A stretch of DNA of 47,565 nt from Clostridiales bacterium CHKCI006 (GTDB lineage: Bacteria > Bacillota_I > Bacilli_A > Erysipelotrichales > Coprobacillaceae), in the NCBI GenBank assembly GCA_900018345.1, contig FCNA01000007.1:1-47565 (forward strand). The letters run 5' to 3'. This document shows, one piece after another, positions 17,313 through 26,491 of this stretch (the first letter of the stretch is position 1; each line of letters begins with the position of its first letter). The notes beneath the pieces were generated by a model, which did not search any database, was not told the DNA's origin, and was given only the letters and a program-made list of their open reading frames with translations. A program made the position numbers and the translations under genes.

Positions 17313-18077
17313 ATGCTATTTTATTTTACGGGAACAGGTAACTGCTTATATGCAGCTAAACAGCTGGAGTCAGATCCAATCAGCATTCCACAGGTGATCC
17401 ACCAGGAGAATTTAGTTTTTGAGGATGAGAAAATTGGTATCGTTGCCCCTGTTTATGGTCATGAAGTCCCTTCAATGGTGAAGGAGTTTATGCATAAGGC
17501 CACTTTCAAGACCGCTTATTTCTATATGGTCCTGACCTATGGAAATCGTCATGGTGGGGCGGCTTTATTAGCCAAACAGCTTTGTGCAGAATGTGGGATT
17601 GAACCTGCGTATATCAATGTCCTCTTAATGGTGGATAACTGGCTGCCTGCTTTCGATATGGATGAACAAAGACAGATTGATAAAAAAGTGGAATCTCAAT
17701 TAGATGCCATCAAAGCAGATCTTGATGAAGGAAAACGCATCATTTCAAAAGTCACAGAAGAAGATATGGCGGCACATCAGGGATTTGTAGACAGAATGGC
17801 CAGTCAGCCATCAGATGCCTGGCAGCATTTATTAAAGGTGACAGAAAAATGTATCGGTTGTGGTATTTGTGCCAAAGTTTGTCCATCTGCTTCGATGCGT
17901 ATCGTCGATGGAAAAGCGGTACATACACCAGGAAATTGTCAGACCTGCCTGGCATGTATTCATGCCTGTCCGCAGAATGCTATTTCTTTAACCGTACCTG
18001 AAAAGAATCCCAATGCCAGATACCGTAATGAACATATTAGCTTACAGGAAATCATCAAAGCCAATCAGCAGGCTTAA
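17313..18077 (+). CDS. EFR1-type ferredoxin with flavodoxin-like domain
   Basis: A 254-residue cytoplasmic electron carrier. The N-terminal half is flavodoxin-like (LFYFTGTGNCLYAA binds the FMN phosphate; APVYGHEVPSMVKEF follows). The C-terminal end carries two [4Fe-4S] motifs: C180, C183, C186, C190 and C209, C212, C215, C219. EFR1 proteins of anaerobes are thought to move electrons between flavin and iron-sulfur partners; partners are unknown. The ATG at 17313 follows AGAGGAGGAG. It is transcribed from the MerR-type promoter upstream and closes with a terminator, so it is probably an inducible single-gene unit. Confidence 0.92.
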   Translation: MLFYFTGTGNCLYAAKQLESDPISIPQVIHQENLVFEDEKIGIVAPVYGHEVPSMVKEFMHKATFKTAYFYMVLTYGNRHGGAALLAKQLCAECGIEPAYINVLLMVDNWLPAFDMDEQRQIDKKVESQLDAIKADLDEGKRIISKVTEEDMAAHQGFVDRMASQPSDAWQHLLKVTEKCIGCGICAKVCPSASMRIVDGKAVHTPGNCQTCLACIHACPQNAISLTVPEKNPNARYRNEHISLQEIIKANQQA

Positions 18078-18083
18078 GCACAG

Positions 18084-18116
18084 AACCTTTCCAGCCTATG
18101 GAGAGGTTTTTCTTTT
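18084..18116 (+). terminator. Intrinsic terminator after the EFR1 gene
   Basis: ACCTTTCC and GGAGAGGT pair (one wobble), followed by TTTTTCTTTTT. The following 18120-18376 holds scattered stops and no gene that I can recognise. Confidence 0.75.
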
Positions 18117-18376
18117 TGTTTTAGGAGGATGCGAAAATCATATTATGAGAACATCGACTAAATCAATTAATTGTGAGTGGAAAAGAAAATCTGGGAGTTC
18201 AGCAGAAAATTCGTCGTAAGATTCAGTAATTAAAACAAGAAAAGAAAGCTGCTTAAAATAGCGCTGTGACTGGTAAAGCAAAAGCGCATCCTGTCTTAAC
18301 AGACTGGGGCTCGCCTTTAAAATGAGAAAATGCTACGGAATGATTGATTTAACGGTGAAGGACATCTTGTCTCAAC

Positions 18377-18405
18377 TTGTATTTTAGACTTAATTGTGTT
18401 ATGAT
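18377..18405 (+). promoter_or_regulatory. Promoter of the T-box leader
   Basis: TTGTAT (18377-18382) and TATGAT (18400-18405) are 17 bp apart. Transcription would start near 18412. Confidence 0.75.
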
Positions 18406-18411
18406 GACACA

Positions 18412-18647
18412 AAGCATTGACGAGGAGAAGTATGTTTGTTTTTTAGGATAGAGAGTTATCGGCTGGTGGAAGATAATCTGAAAGCAGGCAGAAAGACACC
18501 TAAGAGCTGCTTTTCTGAACGAAGTAGGAAAAGCCGGTTTGCGCCGTTAACGAATGAGTGATGAGATGCTCTAGGCATCTTGTAAGATGGGTGGTACCGC
18601 GGATTCAACAGTTATTCGTCCCTATGTGGGTGATAACTGTTTTTTTG
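18412..18647 (+). promoter_or_regulatory. T-box riboswitch with GAAC specifier
   Basis: The 14-nt T-box TGGGTGGTACCGCG lies at 18588-18601. Stem I is closed by CGGCT (about 18456) and AGCCG (about 18532). The specifier region reads CTGAACGAAGTAGG: GAA (18517-18519, Glu) and AAC (18518-18520, Asn) overlap by a one-base shift. The terminator pairs AACAGTTAT (18607-18615) with ATAACTGTT (18633-18641) before a T-run. Uncharged tRNA should stabilise the antiterminator and switch on the synthetase gene. AAC fits a gene that charges tRNA-Asn with Asp. Confidence 0.93.
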
Positions 18648-18667
18648 TTGATGAGGAGGTACATCGT

Positions 18668-19981
18668 ATGAAAACCATTGCTTTTAAAGATTTAGACCAT
18701 TATTTAGGACAGACGATCCGCATCGATGGATTTGTGTCTCGCATTCGTGACTTGAAATATGTGCAGTTTATGATTGTGCGAGATATAAGCGGAGAAGTTC
18801 AGGTCACGCTTGAGAAAAATGAAGAAAACCAAAAGTGGAATGAACTCGTGTCTCATTTGACCTGTGAAAGTACCGTGAAGATTGAAGGACTGCTGGCTTA
18901 TAATGAAAAAGTGAAATTACGTCACATGGAATTGCTTCCCACAAGCATCGAAGTGACCAGTTACAGTGAAGAAGAACTGCCATTACAATATCAGGATGCG
19001 CATTCGGCTTTACTGGATACGCGTTTAAATTATCGCTTTTTAGATCTGCGGCGTCAGGCGAATCAGCTGATGTTTCAGGTTCAGACAAGCCTGGTGCAGG
19101 GCATGCGGGATTTTGTTTTACAACAAGGCTTTATAGAGATCCATACACCAAAGATGATCGGTGCTGCCAGTGAGTCTGGTTCAGAGGTGTTCAAACTTCA
19201 ATACTTTGATCGGGAAGCCTATCTGGCCCAAAGTCCTCAGTTTTATAAACAGATGGCCATTGCCGCTGGCTTCGAAAAAGTGTTTGAAATTGCTCCGGCT
19301 TTCCGTGCAGAAAACTCCAATTCCTATCGGCATAGTACAGAATTTACTTCTTTTGATATCGAGTTTAGCTATATTGATTCCTATGAAGAAGTGATGGACT
19401 TTGAAGAAGATCTGTTGATCGCAGGCTTGCGTCGTGTCAAAGAACAATATGGCAAGCCAATCAAGGAAGTATTTGGGGTTGAGGTCACTGTGCCGACCAA
19501 ACCGTTCCCACGTATCAAATTGGCCGATCTTTATCAGGCGCTGAAGGAAAAATATGGATTTGAAATGAATTATGAAGATGTCGGTGACATGAACGCACAG
19601 TCTGAAAAATTGGCTAGTCAGTATGCCATGGAGACTTATCATCATCCTTTCCTTTTTGTCACAGATTATCATGCCAGCAAGCGTGCCTTTTATCACCTGC
19701 GCAAACATGGTGTCCCACAGGGATATGATTTGATCTGGAAGGGCTGTGAGATCACAACAGGCGCCCAGCGTGAACATCGCTATGCGCAATTGTGCCAACA
19801 AGCCTCTGAAAAGGGCTTGGGAGAAGATGTCAAATTTTATCTGGAGTTCTTTAAATACGGCTGTCCGCCCCATGGTGGATTTGCTTTAGGCATCGATCGT
19901 CTGACCATGCTTCTTTTGGAGACAGGGTCGTTAAAAGAGACGATGTTCTTATTCAGAGGCCCTGACCGCATTGAGCCTTAA
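18668..19981 (+). CDS. aspS2: Archaeal-type aspartyl-tRNA synthetase (probably non-discriminating)
   Basis: A 437-residue class IIb synthetase, the short archaeal form without the large bacterial insertion. An N-terminal OB-fold binds the anticodon (GFVSRIRDLKYVQFMIVRD). Motif 2 is FRAENSNSYRHSTEF and motif 3 is GGFALGIDRLTMLL. AspS2 enzymes attach Asp to tRNA-Asn (and often tRNA-Asp); GatCAB then amidates Asp-tRNA-Asn to Asn-tRNA-Asn. The T-box with an AAC/GAA specifier supports this. The ATG at 18668 lies 7 nt after AGGAGG. GatCAB is not in the window. The tRNA selectivity is inferred from context, not shown. Confidence 0.92.
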   Translation: MKTIAFKDLDHYLGQTIRIDGFVSRIRDLKYVQFMIVRDISGEVQVTLEKNEENQKWNELVSHLTCESTVKIEGLLAYNEKVKLRHMELLPTSIEVTSYSEEELPLQYQDAHSALLDTRLNYRFLDLRRQANQLMFQVQTSLVQGMRDFVLQQGFIEIHTPKMIGAASESGSEVFKLQYFDREAYLAQSPQFYKQMAIAAGFEKVFEIAPAFRAENSNSYRHSTEFTSFDIEFSYIDSYEEVMDFEEDLLIAGLRRVKEQYGKPIKEVFGVEVTVPTKPFPRIKLADLYQALKEKYGFEMNYEDVGDMNAQSEKLASQYAMETYHHPFLFVTDYHASKRAFYHLRKHGVPQGYDLIWKGCEITTGAQREHRYAQLCQQASEKGLGEDVKFYLEFFKYGCPPHGGFALGIDRLTMLLLETGSLKETMFLFRGPDRIEP

Positions 19982-20029
19982 TTTCATATGCAATAAAAAG
20001 GCGTCTTTTACAAAGTGTAGAAGATGAAA

Positions 20030-20125
20030 ACGGCGGCAGCTTTGAGCCACTAAAATCGCGCTAATTTGCGTCAAAAAATCGGAATAGCTTGAGCCACCTG
20101 AATCGCTCTTTATTGCGCCACCTTC
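20030..20125. mobile_element. IS21-like terminal repeats, relic
   Basis: Two direct units begin TTGAGCCAC at 20042 and 20089 and continue with a shared AATCGC and TTTGCG pattern, spaced 47 bp. Multiple directly repeated end sites of this kind are typical of IS21-family insertion sequences. No istA/istB is attached on this side, but an istA fragment lies at 20542-20769. Confidence 0.5.
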
Positions 20126-20183
20126 TTTTAGGCAAAATGGGATTAAGCAACAGCACTTTTCTCATTTAGCTGTTGCCCTAAAA
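20126..20183 (+). promoter_or_regulatory. Nested hairpin abutting a ribosome-binding site
   Basis: TTTTAGG (20126-20132) pairs with CCTAAAA (20177-20183), and inside it GCAACAG (20147-20153) pairs with CTGTTGC (20170-20176). The outer stem ends inside the AAAGGAGG site of the following small ORF, so folding could limit translation. Confidence 0.5.
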
Positions 20184-20197
20184 GGAGGTGCATTTAT

Positions 20198-20404
20198 ATG
20201 CACAAGAAGATGAGAGAGATAGCAGAATTAAAAGCAAGGAGAAACACGACCTTTCAAAATAAGATACATGTGATGTGCAACCAACAGCCTTATTCAACAA
20301 AACCTGGTGCAAAATACGAATTCAAGACCCATCTAACTAATCACTGTTTGAGAATAAGGAGTGGTGAGTTCCTCCTTGAAGTAGTCAAAGCCACAGTGGG
20401 ATAA
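20198..20404 (+). CDS. Unrecognised 68-residue basic protein
   Basis: ATG at 20198 lies 10 nt after AAAGGAGG. The product is rich in Lys and Arg at its N-terminus (MHKKMREIAELKARRN) with no known motif and no membrane segment. It sits between IS21-like ends and a copy of the structured leader repeat, so it may be an element passenger or a fragment. A nested hairpin covers its translation start. I do not recognise a family. Confidence 0.4.
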   Translation: MHKKMREIAELKARRNTTFQNKIHVMCNQQPYSTKPGAKYEFKTHLTNHCLRIRSGEFLLEVVKATVG

Positions 20405-20413
20405 AATACAAAT

Positions 20414-20541
20414 CCACAATCACATATTCTGTAGTTTACAGGATATCGTATCGTCACCGTAATCAACCACGGGTAGAAGGTTGATAGAAAGAAGGTATAC
20501 TGTGAGTGACCCCTTAGATGGGACACTTATAATATATCAGG
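20414..20541 (+). promoter_or_regulatory. Structured leader repeat, copy 2
   Basis: About 95% identical to 1-127, with a small ATCGT duplication near 20446-20455. The pseudoknot stems are intact: CCGT (20457-20460) with ACGG (20469-20472), and ATCAACC (20462-20468) with GGTTGAT (20479-20485). It runs directly into a truncated istA reading frame without that gene's own start, so this copy has no proper gene to control. Confidence 0.6.
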
Positions 20542-20769
20542 GCTGAGCAATAGAAGTGTTGTAGAGAAAACTGGATATGCACGAAACACGGTCAATAAGA
20601 TCGTCAAGCAGATTAATGAATCTAGATTGACTGATGACAAAGTCAGAAATTTGAGTGACCAAATGTTAAGCGAGCACTTTAATGACCATCTTAATGTCCA
20701 TCAATTCAAGGATATCCTGAAACGAAAAGCAGGCGAATCCATAGAAGTGGGTTGGGCTGGTCAGCGCCC
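20542..20769 (+). pseudogene. IS21 istA N-terminal fragment
   Basis: The plus strand reads GLSNRSVVEKTGYARNTVNK and continues in frame to about residue 75 (RKAGESIEVGWAGQRP). This matches the helix-turn-helix and start of the catalytic region of IS21-family IstA transposases. The first dozen residues and everything after about 20769 are missing; the frame then runs into unrelated antisense DNA. It is a dead transposase. Confidence 0.7.
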
Positions 20770-20779
20770 ACATTGGAGC

Positions 20780-21325
20780 GATCCAGATACCGTAGCGACT
20801 GATCAGCTGACGGATATCAGCTTACCCTCCTATGGCAGACTCCCCGATCTTCTCAAGAGCTGCCCGCAGTTGGTCAGAATTTGCCCTCCCATTGTTGATA
20901 TCAGAAATCAGCCTGTTGCCAAGCACATCCGCATAATCATCAACTTCCGTTCCGGTAGCAGCAAATATTTTTTCCAGTTTTGCCGTATTCTGTGTGAAAA
21001 TGCTTCCTGTCCCGTCTGTAGCTCGGGTAGGTCGGCCTTGTATTCATTTAGCTTCCCACGGGGTTCCTCAATCTTCCGCTGAAACGCCTGGTATTTATCC
21101 GCCCCGATATCTCCATGGGAAAAGGCAGCAGTCACCTGTTTCTTGGCAGCTTCCAGAGTTGACAGCTTTTCTTCTGTCTGGCTGACTGCCTAGGCCAGCA
21201 GTACTGTATGAGAAGGATCGAGTTTCAGGAGGTTGTTCACATCATTTAAGGCAGACTGTGTTTTCATGACGGATGAAATGACGTTCTTAAGTACTGTGGT
21301 ATCGCCACAAATCTCCACTGTAATA
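20780..21325 (-). pseudogene. Phage tail tape-measure protein relic
   Basis: Minus-strand translation gives a series typical of the N-terminus of siphophage tape-measure proteins: ISSVMKTQSALNDVNNLLKL, DPSHTVLLA, a stop (TAG), then AVSQTEEKLSTLEAAKKQVT, SHGDIGADKYQAFQRKIEE and LNEYKADLPELQTGQ. A frameshift leads to ATGTEVDDYADVLGNRLI. Stops and truncation at both ends show it is dead. It implies a lost or partly transferred prophage and is richer in GC than the host genes around it. Confidence 0.7.
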
Positions 21326-21381
21326 CTACCTTTACCTCCTTATGTAGTTGTAAACAAATTTATAATTTTGCTTGCAATTGC

Positions 21382-21411
21382 TTGCATTAGTAAAAGAAAA
21401 AAGGATATAAT
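21382..21411 (+). promoter_or_regulatory. Promoter of the toxin-antitoxin operon
   Basis: TTGCAT (21382-21387) and TATAAT (21406-21411) are 18 bp apart. The -35 overlaps a direct repeat, CTTGCAATTG and CTTGCATTAG (21371-21390), a possible antitoxin binding site. Confidence 0.6.
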
Positions 21412-21434
21412 ATAGCCAAAGGAGTGTGATAGAT

Positions 21435-21740
21435 ATGGCAAATACATCCGCAGTTTATGCCCGCATTGATACGGAGTTAAAAGAAAACGCTGAAAGAATC
21501 CTTTCTCAGCTTGGGATTTCCCCGTCCAGCGCAATACAGATGCTTTACAGTCAGATTGTACTGAAAAAGGGAATGCCCTTTGAACTTCGCCTGCCCTCCA
21601 CAAAACCCACCGCGGTCGGAGGCATGACCCGTGAGCAGCTGGACGCAGAGCTTATGAAAGGCATGGAGTCCATGAAATCTGGCGTAACCTATACGGCAGA
21701 TGAGGTGGATGCCGAATTAAAACGGGAATTCGGTATATGA
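21435..21740 (+). CDS. RelB/DinJ-family antitoxin
   Basis: A 101-residue antitoxin. The N-terminal ribbon-helix-helix (SAVYARIDTELKENAERILSQLGISPSSAIQMLYSQIV) dimerises on its own promoter; the C-terminal tail (TADEVDAELKREFGI) should wrap the toxin. The ATG at 21435 has AAAGGAG 10 nt upstream. It overlaps the toxin start by four bases (ATGA), so the pair is translationally coupled. A repeat at the -35 box is a candidate operator. Base composition suggests recent arrival with the flanking mobile debris. Confidence 0.92.
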   Translation: MANTSAVYARIDTELKENAERILSQLGISPSSAIQMLYSQIVLKKGMPFELRLPSTKPTAVGGMTREQLDAELMKGMESMKSGVTYTADEVDAELKREFGI

Positions 21741-22069
21741 ACGGTACCTATTTCGTTATCTACTCCCCGGATGCCAAAGATGATCTGAGAGAGATTTATT
21801 CTTACATCGCCTATGATCTGCAGGCACCAAAGACCGCAGAGGGCCAGGTAAACCGTATCCGGAAAGAAATCAGGTCGCTTGATTTTATGCCATCCCGGCA
21901 TGCTGTCGTGGATTGGGAACCGTGGAAAAGCATGGGGATGCATCGGATGCCGGTAGATCATTTTGTCGTCTATTATGCCGTAAATGACAGCAGCCGCACG
22001 GTAACTGTGATCCGAATTTTCTACGGTGGCAGGGATGTTGAGGGCATCATTCAGGCAGAACGTGAATAA
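21737..22069 (+). CDS. RelE/ParE-superfamily toxin
   Basis: A 110-residue toxin. VIYSPDAKDDLREIYSYIAYDL and the ending VTVIRIFYGGRDVEGII are typical of the RelE/ParE fold. RelE members cut mRNA on the ribosome and ParE members poison gyrase; sequence alone does not decide, though the FYGGRD ending is common in ParE-like plasmid-stability toxins. It is full length and its partner is intact, so the module may be active. A terminator follows directly. Confidence 0.9.
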   Translation: MNGTYFVIYSPDAKDDLREIYSYIAYDLQAPKTAEGQVNRIRKEIRSLDFMPSRHAVVDWEPWKSMGMHRMPVDHFVVYYAVNDSSRTVTVIRIFYGGRDVEGIIQAERE

Positions 22070-22074
22070 CCCGC

Positions 22075-22106
22075 AAAAAGGAATAGCAGAGTCGCTGTTC
22101 CTTTTT
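22075..22106 (+). terminator. Terminator after the toxin-antitoxin operon
   Basis: AAAAAGGAATAGC and GCTGTTCCTTTTT form a long stem with one wobble pair, ending in T-run. Confidence 0.85.
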
Positions 22107-22109
22107 ACG

Positions 22110-22225
22110 TTCAGAACTTATCAAAGTCCTCCTGGGGGGCCAGTCTTTTATATTTCACGCCGTCATTGCTTTCTCCGTCCACATATCCAGAACCAGCCCA
22201 ACAATGATATCTTCAGATCATAGAA
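22110..22225 (-). pseudogene. Unidentified C-terminal gene fragment
   Basis: On the minus strand an open piece, GYVDGESNDGVKYKRLAP followed by QEDFDKF and a stop, ends near 22112. Upstream the frame is lost within about 40 bp. It looks like the tail of an element-encoded protein that I cannot name. Confidence 0.3.
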
Positions 22226-22228
22226 TAA

Positions 22229-22500
22229 GCTATAGATTTACGAGAGCAAATCTATAGCATCAATGGGCCTTTCCCCGCAGCTTGCTGCATAGTGCCCCAT
22301 GAACTATGTTATAATGGTTTTCTTAAAAATCATTATTCGGAACCCAGTAGGTTTCGACCACATCAGTGAATGGGGGCGATTTTATTGAAGATTCCAATAA
22401 AATCGCTCTAGGGAAACGAAGTTTATAATACCCCGCAGAAATGTCCAGCGGACATTTCGGATCTTGACCCGGGGTAGTTTATTTAATAAACCGAATAAAG
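22229..22500 (+). ncRNA. Hairpin-rich non-coding tract, possible structured RNA
   Basis: At least five inverted repeats follow each other: GCTATAGATTT/AAATCTATAGC (22229-22258, perfect); GCAGC/GCTGC nested in ATGGG/CCCAT (about 22262-22303); a TATAAT box near 22313-22318 and an AATG...CATT hairpin; GCGATTTTATT/AATAAAATCGC (22377-22407); and TACCCCG/CGGGGTA enclosing GAAATGTCC/GGACATTTC (about 22430-22480). No reading frame crosses it. It may be an RNA or an end of a mobile element. The AT-rich stretch 22501-22868 shows nothing I can support. Confidence 0.4.
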
Positions 22501-22868
22501 ACTATCATCTCCCATCAAGTAAATCCAACAGCGGCATGTTCAGTTAATGGCAATTATCTAACAGATTCTATACTGTATTAAATTTCACATTCAGCAGATA
22601 AACTGATATTATCTAGATAATTTAGAAGATGTCTCTAATAAAGATGGATGTTATCTTATCTTTAACATTATTCTGTAAATATAATGCCTTTGAAGTTAAA
22701 TAATATAGTGGCGCAATTTCAAGCGATTTGACTAGTTAATATTAACGGGATTTGCTGGGACAAAACAGTCCGACGGAAGTGACTCAAAAACTCCGATGTA
22801 TTCAGAAGACGTTTTTTTGACATTAAACATATTCCGTTTAGTTATATGAACGCATAATACATAAGTAT

Positions 22869-22897
22869 TTTACATACTTAGCTTCATTAGTTATACT
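22869..22897 (+). promoter_or_regulatory. Promoter of the MFS gene
   Basis: TTTACA (22869-22874) and TATACT (22892-22897) are 17 bp apart, just upstream of the ribosome-binding site. Confidence 0.65.
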
Positions 22898-22923
22898 GTA
22901 AGCGTATAGGATAGGAGATGCTT

Positions 22924-24096
22924 ATGGAAAAAAGAAAAGAAAAATTAGGTTTTGTTATGATGTTTGTCTTTATTGTGATGAACTTTGTCATGTCCATGTC
23001 CGGGACACTCTTTAATGGAATCTTGGACCGGATTGCCATTACGATGCAGATTGATGTGGCCATGACCGGGTATCTGACGTCTTTGTATGCCTATGGTGCG
23101 ATTGGCGCACCACTGTTGTTGCTGGTATTTAGAAAGTGGTCGAGATCGTTAATGCTGAAAGGGACACTGTTATGTAACATGCTTTTTGGGGTATTGTCCA
23201 TTGTCGCTACGAGCTTTCCGCTGCTATTACTTGCTCGCTTCATGCTTGGTTTATTTGGTACGGCTTATGGTGTCTTAGCGACAACCAGTATTGCGGCATT
23301 ATCACCGCCTGAGCGTGTCGGTAAGAATTTGTCTTTGCTGATTGCGGGCGGTGCAGCCAGTCTTATGGTGGGCGTGCCTTTGTGCCGCATTTTGATCCAT
23401 GCTTACAGCTGGCAAAGCATTTATCTGTTCTTGATCTTGTTGATGGCTGGTGGCTTTCTTTATTTTGCTTTCTGCTTGCCGGAGATAGGACAGGAAAAAG
23501 AAGCCTTGCATTTACACCAGGAGCTTCAGATGGTAAAAGTGCATGATGTGTGGATGGTCTTACTTTGTTCGCTGATTACCTTTATTGGTTATGAGGCGTT
23601 CTATACTTATTTGACACCTTATATCGTTGCCTTTTTCCCTGCGCTAGAACCAGCGATGAGCCTCATATTAGTTATGATCGGTGCTTGTAGTTTTTTAGGC
23701 AACTTGCTGGGTGGTGTCGCTTGTGACCGGATGGGTTATCGTCAAGCTTTATGGGTGAGCTCCTTACTGGAGATCGTAATCAGTATCGTGATCTTTTTGA
23801 CAACCGCTCATCTATATCTGAATCTGTTCTTTATCTTCTTGTGGATGTTTAATGGCTGGTTTATTGGTTTACAGCTGAATACGGGAATCAATATTGTCAC
23901 TAATCGCCAATCCAATTTACTGGTTTCCATCAATGGTTCAGTTATCCAGTTTGCCCAGGCCCTAGGTGCCTCTTTGGCCTCCATGATCATTAGTGGTGCC
24001 GGGATTGCTTTCAATATCCTTTTACCGATCATTACCTCAGTAATGGTTGCGGGACTCATGTGTTATCGACCAAAAAAGAGTAGATATATCAACTAA
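22924..24096 (+). CDS. MFS transporter (AraJ/YdhP-like exporter)
   Basis: A 390-residue membrane protein with about 12 transmembrane helices, the usual size for the drug/sugar efflux branch of the major facilitator superfamily. The helix 2-3 loop region (YGAIGAPLLLLVFRKWSRS) and RFMLGLFGTAYGVLATTSIAAL of helix 4-5 fit the DHA family. It probably exports a small molecule by proton antiport; the substrate is unknown. I chose the ATG at 22924 because AGGAG touches the ATG at 22918 but lies 6 nt before this one. It has its own promoter, and a small membrane protein follows 53 bp later. Confidence 0.88.
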   Translation: MEKRKEKLGFVMMFVFIVMNFVMSMSGTLFNGILDRIAITMQIDVAMTGYLTSLYAYGAIGAPLLLLVFRKWSRSLMLKGTLLCNMLFGVLSIVATSFPLLLLARFMLGLFGTAYGVLATTSIAALSPPERVGKNLSLLIAGGAASLMVGVPLCRILIHAYSWQSIYLFLILLMAGGFLYFAFCLPEIGQEKEALHLHQELQMVKVHDVWMVLLCSLITFIGYEAFYTYLTPYIVAFFPALEPAMSLILVMIGACSFLGNLLGGVACDRMGYRQALWVSSLLEIVISIVIFLTTAHLYLNLFFIFLWMFNGWFIGLQLNTGINIVTNRQSNLLVSINGSVIQFAQALGASLASMIISGAGIAFNILLPIITSVMVAGLMCYRPKKSRYIN

Positions 24097-24149
24097 AATG
24101 GGAGATTTATCCGATTCGAAATGCTATAATGAGGGTAAGAGGTGATACC

Positions 24150-24473
24150 ATGGATACAAACAAGATCATCAGATTATTGAGTTGGTTATGCGTGCCCTTG
24201 ATCGTGCTCCAGTGGTATTTTAAGATGGTCTGGCTGAAATTAGACTATTCGGGTTTAGAGCATATCTGTTGGTTATCGTTACTGTATTTTGGTGCCTATG
24301 CTTATGCTTTTCGATCATCGACATGGTATGGGCGATATTTGCCGATGTGGCTGATCTGGCTGGTCCTTAATGGTGTGATGGCTTTGACGCTGGGAAATGT
24401 CAATGTATGGTTGTCAATCGACCTATGGGTCAATCTTCTACTAACCCTTTATCTTAAGTATACACAGCAGTGA
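24150..24473 (+). CDS. Small membrane protein, unknown function
   Basis: A 107-residue protein with four likely helices (about 9-25, 37-55, 63-85, 90-105), rich in Trp and Leu (IRLLSWLCVPLIVLQWYFK). The ATG at 24150 has AGAGGTGA a few bases upstream; TATAAT lies at 24125-24130. It may be co-expressed with or simply follow the MFS gene. I recognise no family. It converges with the third GH1 gene and its terminator. Confidence 0.7.
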   Translation: MDTNKIIRLLSWLCVPLIVLQWYFKMVWLKLDYSGLEHICWLSLLYFGAYAYAFRSSTWYGRYLPMWLIWLVLNGVMALTLGNVNVWLSIDLWVNLLLTLYLKYTQQ

Positions 24474-24573
24474 ATTTGGCTTGCTGCAGATGCCCAAGTG
24501 CTTTTAGATCCATTGCCCTGCTGATAAAAAAGGCCAGGCATCCCATGGCAGTGCAGCTTGGAGGAGTTATCAC

Positions 24574-24622
24574 AAAAAAAGGACGGTTTCTATCAGTCAT
24601 AGACTGATGAATTCCGTCCTTT
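24574..24622 (-). terminator. Terminator of GH1 paralogue 3
   Basis: AAAGGACGG and CCGTCCTTT enclose an inner ATCAGTC/GACTGAT stem. On the minus strand the T-run follows. It may also stop plus-strand transcription. Confidence 0.9.
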
Positions 24623-24664
24623 TGCTTTATTTGAAACAATGGTTTTACGGTCTTGCAAACATGC

Positions 24665-26146
<1,482 letters not shown>

Positions 26147-26162
26147 TTATTTTCATGATTTT

Positions 26163-26178
26163 ATTATAAGCGATTTCA
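26163..26178 (-). promoter_or_regulatory. cre-like site over the -10 box of GH1 paralogue 3
   Basis: TATAAGCGATTTCA (26165-26178, plus orientation) fits the CcpA consensus TGWNANCGNTNNCA with one mismatch. The minus-strand TATAAT (26163-26168) overlaps it. No good -35 box is visible at 17 bp, which suggests activator dependence. The remaining 26179-26475 shows only AT-rich DNA. Confidence 0.55.
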
Positions 26179-26491
26179 ATTCAAATGGGGAGCATTTTTA
26201 ATATTTTGAAAATTCTTTTTCAATTCCTGCCTTTGGTTACTGATCATTTGATGGCAGTCTTTTGGTTATAAATGACCAGACAAGGACCTTGTCAGGTGTC
26301 AATATGAATTGCCATACATAGTCAGTTTTAAAAGATATACGATTCGTTTTATTTGCATTTTTGTTCTAAATAAATATACGATTGAATGTACAGATGCCTT
26401 TAAGAGATTGTTAAAAAGCAGAAATGTATAACCTTTTGTTTGAAAAAGATGATGAAATCGATTACAATATACATAAAGGCGGTGAGCGCAA

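Noticed and set aside
19181-19873. 230-codon minus-strand frame inside the AspRS gene
   Set aside because: It lies wholly antisense to conserved synthetase motifs, lacks a ribosome-binding site and has no recognisable domain.
19997-20030. Hairpin after the AspRS gene as a terminator
   Set aside because: TCTTTTACA/TGTAGAAGA can pair but no T-run follows on the plus strand.
20042-20118. Repeated TTGAGCCAC units as a CRISPR array
   Set aside because: There are only two imperfect units and no uniform spacers; IS21-type ends fit better.
20627-21082. Long plus-strand frame running out of the istA fragment
   Set aside because: Only the first 48 or so codons match IstA; beyond about 20770 it reads the antisense of the tape-measure relic.
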